A stretch of 19,037 nt of DNA, taken from contig CAJXDY010000046.1 of the NCBI GenBank assembly GCA_913052135.1, positions 1 through 19,037 on the forward strand. The letters are read 5' to 3'. Positions 13,542 to 19,037 of this stretch are shown in pieces (the stretch's first letter is position 1; every line of letters begins with the position of its first letter). A model generated the notes under the pieces. That model was not told the origin of the DNA. It was given only the letters and a program-made list of their open reading frames with translations, and did not search any database. The DNA comes from UBA8106 sp913052135 (lineage in GTDB: Bacteria; Acidobacteriota; Vicinamibacteria; Vicinamibacterales; UBA823). The position numbers and the translations under genes were made by a program.

Positions 13542-16118
13542 TCAGAAGGATGACCCAACTGCAAAACGGAAATTAAAGGCCGATTCTGGCCTGAATGAGT
13601 TATCCAAGACTCCAGACCGTTGCGGATTGTAAGCAAAAATTAATCTGAGGGGCACATTCATGACCGGCATCATAAATCGAACTTCGGCTCCCGTTGACGT
13701 TTTGAAGTCAGTTTTTGAGAATCGATTTCCCCGAGCCTGCACTTGACCGGTATCAAAGAAAAGTATTAGGCGCACAATCGGTGCGAGGGTAAAAATATAT
13801 TCGCCATTAAACAAGAAACTCTTGTTCCCCCCCAGCACGAGACCAGTGCTCTCATCCTGTGGTCCCACACTTCGCAGATCAAACCCTCGAATGCTGTATT
13901 CTCCACCCTGGAATAAACGTTCAAATATGGGAATCTCAACGGTATCACCAAACGGCACGATGTATTCTCCGGCAAACCGCAATCCCACCGATTGTCTTTC
14001 AGTAGTCCGAAAATACCAAATGACCTCAGCACGTGGTTTGTAGAAGTTCGTATTGCCCCCGACCCCCGCATACTCGAACGACGCGCTCAATCGCTTTCCA
14101 AAATTTGGAAAAATAGGATTGTCAATAGTGTTTAATATCCAACCAGGGGAGAGTTTGCTAATAGTGCGGCGCCCATCCTGTCCAATCAGTAATGAATCCC
14201 TCAAAAACGGATTGTACTGTAACACTCGAGGATCAGTGTACAGTGGGTTTAGTTCCAGGACCTTCACATCTTCGTAACTGTACCCCATGAACATCCTGCT
14301 CCAATTTCCAACCGGCATGCCTAGGTTTAGGTTCCCACCAGTCGTCCTTTGGGTAAATTGGCCAATAAAACGAAATTCCTGGCTGAACAGCGTGACTCCA
14401 GACGAAATCGCCCTGTTGAACATATACGGCCTCGAAAGACCCAGCATGAAATTCTTGTACCGAGAGCCATACATCAAAGCGATGGATGCTGTCTCGCCAC
14501 GACCCATAAAATTTCCCGTCTGGAAGGACGCCTGACCGAAGAAACCCTCAAACTGTGAGACACCAGCACCAAACGAAACTTGGTTACGGTTCTGTTCTTC
14601 GAGCGGCACCTCTATGTTGACCTGAAATTCATCGCCTTCAACTTGATCGACGGTAATGTCGTCATCCTGAATGGGTAAAAAATACCCGAGTTGATTAATG
14701 CGCCGAACGCTGGTCGTTAACGCTTCAGAATTAAAGACGCCGGCCTCCAGCAGCCGAAATTCTCGCCTCACAACATAATCACGCGTTGTCCGATTGCCTG
14801 TAAAGGTGATCCGATTGACGAAATATTGATCTCCTTCTTCAGCGCGCATTATCACATCAACAATCGCCGGCCCGTCCGTGGGAACCTCACGGCCATCCTC
14901 ATCTACACGTTGATCTCGAGGTGCTAAATCTGGGAATGCCAAGAATTCCATATATCCACTGGCACCATAGAGCATCTGTAGACGTTCAATGCCGTCTCGC
15001 ACCTCAGACTCGTTGTAATAATCACCTTCTTCCAATCCGAACTGGGCACGTACAATCTCTTCAGTTGGAACTGTCACCCCTTCGAACTCAAACTCACCAA
15101 GTCGATATTGTCGACCCTCCTCAATAGGGATTCGCATCTCCACCCATCGCTCAGTTCCATCCGGAGTATCTCGTAAAGTTGTAAGCTGTGGCTGGCCTAC
15201 TTGGACCCTAATATGACCCCGTGCGCGGTAATACTGAACAATCGCTTCGGCATCCTCTGGAAACCTGTGTTCTTTATACGTGGACTTCTTAAAGATCGAT
15301 AGCGGCCAAAATGTCGGCTCTTTATTGACTTTCATCTGCCCGCGCAGCGTGCCACCACTGATTGTTTCATTCCCAACGAAGGTGATTCGTTGAACCTGAG
15401 TCTTTGGGCCATCTTCAATGTTGAAGGTGACCTGTACGCGCTTCGGTCCTCCGGCTACTGCCTGTACGTCAGTATTAATAGTCGGTGACTGATAGCCCTC
15501 TTCCGCGAGCATCACCGTAAGGATGTCCTTGACTTTTCTTAGCAACGCTTCATCGATAAACGTGTCGAGTTGGATGACAGCCTCCATCCGTTCCAGGGCT
15601 TCTTCGATGTCGTTCCGATTAAGCTGTTCGGATCCGTTGTACTCAACGATTCGCACCCTCTCTCGCTCCTCCATGTTGTAGAGGATATGCTTCCCCATCA
15701 CCCCATTAGGAAATGGTTCATCTGTAGTCTCGATCGACAAATCCTCAAGAAAGCCAGTTCCCCATAGACTTTGAAAATCATCTAGCAGTAGTTCCTCATC
15801 ATAGAGCAACCAAACGTCCTCAGATGGCCGGCTTGGTCGAGTTTTGATGTAATAAAGATAGGTCTGTGGTTCAATCGAAGGAACATTACCTTGTGTCGGA
15901 AACGCGATCTGAATTGTCCGGATAACTGGTTCTGAACTACTTGGAGGCTGCGGTCCGGTCTGCGCGGCAGGGGAAGACCCAGGCGCCGGCAGCACAGGGA
16001 CTTGAGCTGAAAGTAAGCCTGGCACACTCAGTCCAAACAGGATTAAACACCACGCTAGCTTGATCTTCACAGTTTTCATTGGTGTTCTGTGCAAGCTGTA
16101 TCGTCGAAAACTCCCCAT
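13542..16118 (-). CDS. bamA: BamA, outer-membrane protein assembly factor
   Basis: BamA is the Omp85 core that folds beta-barrel proteins into the outer membrane. The open frame has 858 residues. A Sec signal peptide starts at M14 (ATG 16077-16079; MKTVKIKLAWCLILFGL...), with cleavage probably after LLSA (35-38). Five POTRA domains occupy roughly 66-150, 153-236, 240-336, 338-427 and 432-505. The 16-strand barrel follows from about 512. The loop-6 motif IRGF is at 743-746, and the chain ends in a beta-signal with terminal F (FAVGSSF). The coordinates use the first ATG, 3 bp after clpC with GAGG very close upstream. M14 gives a cleaner signal peptide and may be the true start (feature end 16079). 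A downstream Skp gene fits the role. Confidence 0.95.
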   Translation of the reverse strand: MGSFRRYSLHRTPMKTVKIKLAWCLILFGLSVPGLLSAQVPVLPAPGSSPAAQTGPQPPSSSEPVIRTIQIAFPTQGNVPSIEPQTYLYYIKTRPSRPSEDVWLLYDEELLLDDFQSLWGTGFLEDLSIETTDEPFPNGVMGKHILYNMEERERVRIVEYNGSEQLNRNDIEEALERMEAVIQLDTFIDEALLRKVKDILTVMLAEEGYQSPTINTDVQAVAGGPKRVQVTFNIEDGPKTQVQRITFVGNETISGGTLRGQMKVNKEPTFWPLSIFKKSTYKEHRFPEDAEAIVQYYRARGHIRVQVGQPQLTTLRDTPDGTERWVEMRIPIEEGRQYRLGEFEFEGVTVPTEEIVRAQFGLEEGDYYNESEVRDGIERLQMLYGASGYMEFLAFPDLAPRDQRVDEDGREVPTDGPAIVDVIMRAEEGDQYFVNRITFTGNRTTRDYVVRREFRLLEAGVFNSEALTTSVRRINQLGYFLPIQDDDITVDQVEGDEFQVNIEVPLEEQNRNQVSFGAGVSQFEGFFGQASFQTGNFMGRGETASIALMYGSRYKNFMLGLSRPYMFNRAISSGVTLFSQEFRFIGQFTQRTTGGNLNLGMPVGNWSRMFMGYSYEDVKVLELNPLYTDPRVLQYNPFLRDSLLIGQDGRRTISKLSPGWILNTIDNPIFPNFGKRLSASFEYAGVGGNTNFYKPRAEVIWYFRTTERQSVGLRFAGEYIVPFGDTVEIPIFERLFQGGEYSIRGFDLRSVGPQDESTGLVLGGNKSFLFNGEYIFTLAPIVRLILFFDTGQVQARGNRFSKTDFKTSTGAEVRFMMPVMNVPLRLIFAYNPQRSGVLDNSFRPESAFNFRFAVGSSF

Positions 16119-16121
16119 GCC

Positions 16122-18575
16122 TCAACTTTGAACGCTGCAAACCAATTTAGAACCTTTGTTCGCATCGCCAACCTCACGAAAAGCTAGCGTTCCCGCATCT
16201 AGATACACCTCAATACTGCCTTTCCCCAAATGACCTCGAATCATCGCTTCAGAGAGAGGGTCTTCGATATGCCGTTGCATGGCACGCCGTAATGGCCTAG
16301 CGCCATAAGACCGATCGTGGCACGTTTGGTCAATAATCCACGTCACCGCCTCAGAGGTCACGGTAATTTCTAGCTGTCGATCGGCTAGGTGGCGATTCAA
16401 TTGGCCAATCAAAAGATGCAGGACGTGCTCAAGATCGGAGTCTGACAAGGCATCAAAAACGATCGTTTCATCAATACGATTGATAAATTCTGGATTAAAC
16501 GTTCGCTTAACTTCTGCGAGAACCATGTCCGAAACGTTCTTATTGATTTTCCCGACATCGGATGATTGAAACCCCAATGTCGTCTTTTTCTGAATGTAGC
16601 GTGCCCCGATGTTCGACGTCATGATTAGGATTGTGTTCTTAAAATTCACGCGATTCCCTAGGCCGTCGGTGAGGTGGCCGTCTTCAAATACTTGCAAAAG
16701 GATACTGAAGAGATCCGGATGGGCTTTTTCGATTTCATCGAGCAGGACAACCGAGTACGGATTCCTCTTAACCTGCTCGGTTAATTGCCCACCCTCTTCA
16801 TGGCCAACATAACCAGGCGGTGACCCAATCAGCTTGGAAACCGCATGCTTCTCCATATATTCAGACATATCAAAACGGATTAAGGCACTGTCCGAACCGA
16901 AAAGGAAATTTGCCAATGCGCGCGCGAGCTCAGTCTTGCCAACGCCAGTAGGCCCGAGAAAAACAAAACTCCCAACAGGACGGTCTGGTGATTTCAGGCC
17001 AGCCCGAGAACGACGGATGGCCCGCGCTAACGCTGAAACGGCTTTCTCCTGGCTGACAACCCGCTCGTGTAGCGCGGCTTCCATGTGGAGCAACTTGTCA
17101 CCTTCATCCTGATGGATTGAGGTGATCGGCACACCGGTCCATTTGGAGACAACTTCGTCGATGCTTTCCTTGTCAACCAAGATTGGCCGAGTGTTGGATT
17201 TCACATCAAAATTTTCTCGCACAGTTTGCAGATTTTCACGGGCAGTTACTTCTTGGTCACGAAAAAACTGAGCCTTCTCATAGTCTTTTTGTGCAGCCGC
17301 ATGTTCCATCTGCTCAACAGCCACCCGTATACTCTTGTTGATTTCACCAAACTCATTACTGTCTCCAACCCCGATTAACTTGGCGCAGGCTCCTGCCTCA
17401 TCTATCAAATCAATCGCTTTGTCTGGTAGAAATCGATCGTTAATGTAACGACTGGATTGATAAACAGCTGCCTGGATCGCTTCCTTGCTGTACTTGACAT
17501 GATGGAAGGCTTCATACCGTTCTTTCACTCCGTTCAAGACCTGAATGGCCTCATTTTCACTCGGTGGATTAACCTTCACGATCTGAAAACGCCGTTCAAG
17601 TGAACGATCTTTTTCGATGTACTTGCGGTACTCAATCGGTGTTGTCGCACCAATGACTCTGATTTCCCCTCGTGACAGTGCGGGTTTGAGAATATTCGCC
17701 GCGTCAAGTGAACCTTCGGCAGAACCGGCACCAACCAGAGTGTGCAATTCATCAATAAACACGATAACGTTAGGATTCTCGGTAAGTTCTTTCATTATCG
17801 CTTTGAGACGTTCCTCAAACTGTCCACGATATTTCGTGCCCGCAACGATTAAAGAAATGTCGAGCTGAAGCAATCGTTTGTCAGCCAAAAAGTGCGGTGA
17901 ACTACCGCCGGAAATCATTTGAGCTAAGCCCTCAACAATGGCAGTCTTACCTACGCCTGGTTCGCCAATCAAAACAGCATTATTCTTGGTTCGTCGACAA
18001 AGTACTTGCTGCACGCGTTTGAGTTCGACCTCACGTCCTACGAGTGGGTCGAGTTGATTCTTCATAGCTGACTCGGTCAGATCACGTGCGAACTCAACCA
18101 ATAAAGGTGTTTCCTTAACACGCGTGACCTTTGTCTTTTCATTAAGCAACTGCACGATATCTTCCCGGACACTGTCAAGACGCATACCCTTCTCAATTAG
18201 TCGTATCGCGGCTACAGACTGCTGCTCTCGCAAAAGGCCCAACAGTAAATGTTCGGTGCCGATATAGTTATGCAACAAGCGATCTGCTTCGTCCGCAGCA
18301 TGATGCAACACCTGTTTCGTCTCATCGTTGAACGGAATTTCAACCGAAGTTGAAACCTTTTCTCGCGGAATTTTCGTACTGGTTTCGATATCTTTTCGAA
18401 TAGTCTCGAGGGAAAGGTGAGATCGAGCAAAAATCCGGCTGGTCAGCCCTTTGCCTTCACGAATCAGACCTAGCAAAAGATGCTCAGTCCCGATGGACAC
18501 ACTGCCAAGTTGACTAGCCTCATAGCGAGCAAAAAATAATACGCGCCTGGCTCGCTCGGTATAGCGTTCGAACAT
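16122..18575 (-). CDS. clpC: ClpC-type AAA+ unfoldase of the Clp protease
   Basis: ClpC unfolds substrates and feeds them to ClpP in the cytoplasm. The 817 residues show the full architecture. A double Clp-N domain spans 1-145 (GTEHLLLGL twice, at 29-37 and 106-114). AAA-1 has Walker A GEPGVGKT (204-211), Walker B IVFIDE (271-276) and an RRF arginine-finger region (328-330). A UVR-type middle domain lies near 411-450 (AAAQKDYEKAQFFRD). AAA-2 has Walker A GPTGVGKT (541-548) and Walker B VVLLDE (609-614). The ClpP-docking tripeptide LGF is at 667-669. The short coiled-coil middle domain separates it from ClpB. The stop lies 3 bp before the first bamA ATG, so protein quality control and barrel assembly probably share a transcript. 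A promoter and paired palindromes lie upstream. Confidence 0.96.
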   Translation of the reverse strand: MFERYTERARRVLFFARYEASQLGSVSIGTEHLLLGLIREGKGLTSRIFARSHLSLETIRKDIETSTKIPREKVSTSVEIPFNDETKQVLHHAADEADRLLHNYIGTEHLLLGLLREQQSVAAIRLIEKGMRLDSVREDIVQLLNEKTKVTRVKETPLLVEFARDLTESAMKNQLDPLVGREVELKRVQQVLCRRTKNNAVLIGEPGVGKTAIVEGLAQMISGGSSPHFLADKRLLQLDISLIVAGTKYRGQFEERLKAIMKELTENPNVIVFIDELHTLVGAGSAEGSLDAANILKPALSRGEIRVIGATTPIEYRKYIEKDRSLERRFQIVKVNPPSENEAIQVLNGVKERYEAFHHVKYSKEAIQAAVYQSSRYINDRFLPDKAIDLIDEAGACAKLIGVGDSNEFGEINKSIRVAVEQMEHAAAQKDYEKAQFFRDQEVTARENLQTVRENFDVKSNTRPILVDKESIDEVVSKWTGVPITSIHQDEGDKLLHMEAALHERVVSQEKAVSALARAIRRSRAGLKSPDRPVGSFVFLGPTGVGKTELARALANFLFGSDSALIRFDMSEYMEKHAVSKLIGSPPGYVGHEEGGQLTEQVKRNPYSVVLLDEIEKAHPDLFSILLQVFEDGHLTDGLGNRVNFKNTILIMTSNIGARYIQKKTTLGFQSSDVGKINKNVSDMVLAEVKRTFNPEFINRIDETIVFDALSDSDLEHVLHLLIGQLNRHLADRQLEITVTSEAVTWIIDQTCHDRSYGARPLRRAMQRHIEDPLSEAMIRGHLGKGSIEVYLDAGTLAFREVGDANKGSKLVCSVQS

Positions 18576-18604
18576 CTAAATCTATCCGTGAGAAGAATCA
18601 ATCA

Positions 18605-18619
18605 GACCGTAGCTCGGTC
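18605..18619 (-). promoter_or_regulatory. Small hairpin at the predicted 5' end of the clpC leader
   Basis: GACCG (18615-18619) and CGGTC (18605-18609) form five perfect pairs around a 5-nt loop. If transcription begins near 18624, this lies at the very 5' end of the roughly 50-nt leader, where such stems can slow decay. It is short, and function is inferred. Confidence 0.3.
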
Positions 18620-18630
18620 ATTCCATAACA

Positions 18631-18657
18631 ATTATACGGCAACTCTACCTTAAGCAA
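18631..18657 (-). promoter_or_regulatory. clpC: Candidate sigma-70-type promoter of clpC
   Basis: A perfect TATAAT lies at 18631-18636 on the minus strand. A partial -35, TTGCTT (18652-18657), sits 15 bp upstream, somewhat close. Transcription would start near 18624 and give a leader of about 50 nt before the clpC ATG (18575), with a GGAT element roughly 10 nt ahead of the start. It is the best candidate for a promoter of the envelope genes that follow. Confidence 0.45.
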
Positions 18658-18660
18658 ACT

Positions 18661-18690
18661 TAGGCGCCTACTATAAACAGTTACCGGTAA
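18661..18690. promoter_or_regulatory. Paired 10-bp palindromes upstream of the clpC promoter
   Basis: TAGGCGCCTA (18661-18670) and TTACCGGTAA (18681-18690) are both perfect palindromes, separated by exactly 10 bp and centred 20 bp apart, about two helical turns. The first lies 3 bp upstream of the candidate -35. They share only the TA ends and a GC-rich core. They resemble neither the CtsR heptamer repeat nor the HspR inverted repeat known from other clp genes. A dimeric regulator is possible but unproven. Confidence 0.35.
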
Positions 18691-18734
18691 TCCACAAGCT
18701 TTTACAGTCACAAACGCATCGTCTAATCACAAGT

Positions 18735-19037
18735 TCACGGCTGCAAGCTCAAATGTCCCTCGGCAAGTTTCATTACCCGGTCGCATGAACTTGCCAGACG
18801 TAGGTTGTGAGTAGCAATTACCGACGTAAGCTGAGTCTCGTGGTGCATCTCCCGTAATAGTTCGTGAAGACTCAGCGCTGACGCCTCGTCGAGATCGCCA
18901 GTCGGTTCATCAGCCAACAAGACGGTCGGTCGCATAATGAGCGCGCGCGCGAGCGCCACTCTCTGCTGCTCACCTCCAGATAGCATGCCTGGACGATGAT
19001 CGAGTCGCTCCCCTAGGCCGACTCGGCGAAGCAGTTC
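18735..19037 (-). CDS. lolD: LolD-type ABC ATPase (3' part, start outside window)
   Basis: This is the C-terminal 100 residues of an ABC transporter ATPase of the LolD/MacB type. LolD powers release of lipoproteins from the inner membrane to LolA. Counting from the window edge, the signature LSGGEQ is at 19-24, Walker B VLLADEP at 39-45, the D-loop GDLD at 47-50 and the switch histidine H77 in IATHN. The C-terminus lacks any extra domain, as in LolD. The frame is open at the edge, so the Walker A half is missing here. LolD and other MacB-like ATPases cannot be separated firmly from this part alone; the outer-membrane biogenesis genes downstream favour LolD. No terminator is visible after the stop. 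Confidence 0.85.
   Translation of the reverse strand, partial: ELLRRVGLGERLDHRPGMLSGGEQQRVALARALIMRPTVLLADEPTGDLDEASALSLHELLREMHHETQLTSVIATHNLRLASSCDRVMKLAEGHLSLQP

Noticed and set aside
18940..18955. Alternating GC run (GCGCGCGCG) within lolD as a Z-DNA or regulatory signal
   Set aside because: It lies in coding sequence for the ALARAL segment after the ABC signature and is explained by Ala/Arg codons.

Overview
The window is a dense, one-directional block. All sixteen recognisable genes lie on the minus strand, so transcription runs from position 19037 towards position 1. Gaps are short (none over about 190 bp) and several are start/stop overlaps. The gene set is that of a diderm (LPS-type) bacterium: BamA, Skp, LpxA, LpxI, LolD and TonB. 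It also makes menaquinone through futalosine (MqnA, MqnC and an MqnX-type deaminase) and carries ClpC. This combination, the style of the Skp homologue and the FabZ-LpxA fusion suggest Acidobacteriota, perhaps a Vicinamibacteria-like lineage of moderate GC. That placement is inference from recalled gene content, not a search.

Layout in transcription order. (1) The 3' end of lolD, lipoprotein export (18735-19037). (2) A 159-bp regulatory gap with a candidate promoter and two 10-bp palindromes. (3) An envelope block: clpC, bamA, skp, a fused fabZ-lpxA, lpxI and a Gfo/Idh/MocA oxidoreductase translationally coupled to lpxI (9579-18575). (4) A menaquinone block: ubiD-type decarboxylase, a cysteine-less homologue of the radical-SAM enzyme MqnE, mqnA, mqnC, an aminodeoxyfutalosine-deaminase-like amidohydrolase, ubiA-type prenyltransferase, ubiX and menG/ubiE (1628-9547). 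(5) A tonB-like gene with its own candidate extended -10 promoter, and the 5' end of miaA with a GTG start (1-1566).

How the genes fit together. MqnA makes the enolpyruvyl benzoate consumed by MqnE. The MqnX-type enzyme deaminates aminodeoxyfutalosine, and MqnC makes the cyclic product. UbiX makes the prenylated FMN used by UbiD. UbiA-, UbiD- and UbiE-type enzymes prenylate, decarboxylate and methylate the naphthoquinone ring. A catalytic MqnE, MqnB and MqnD are not in the window. In the envelope block FabZ-LpxA and LpxI supply lipid A intermediates, while BamA and Skp insert outer-membrane proteins. LpxD, LpxC and LpxB are not in the window.

Most worth a second look are: the intact but Fe-S-less MqnE homologue overlapping mqnA by 4 bp; the FabZ-LpxA single-chain fusion; a 51-nt two-part hairpin filling most of the skp/fabZ-lpxA gap; a hairpin filling the whole mqnX/ubiA gap; the candidate GnnA-type dehydrogenase; and the paired palindromes upstream of clpC.
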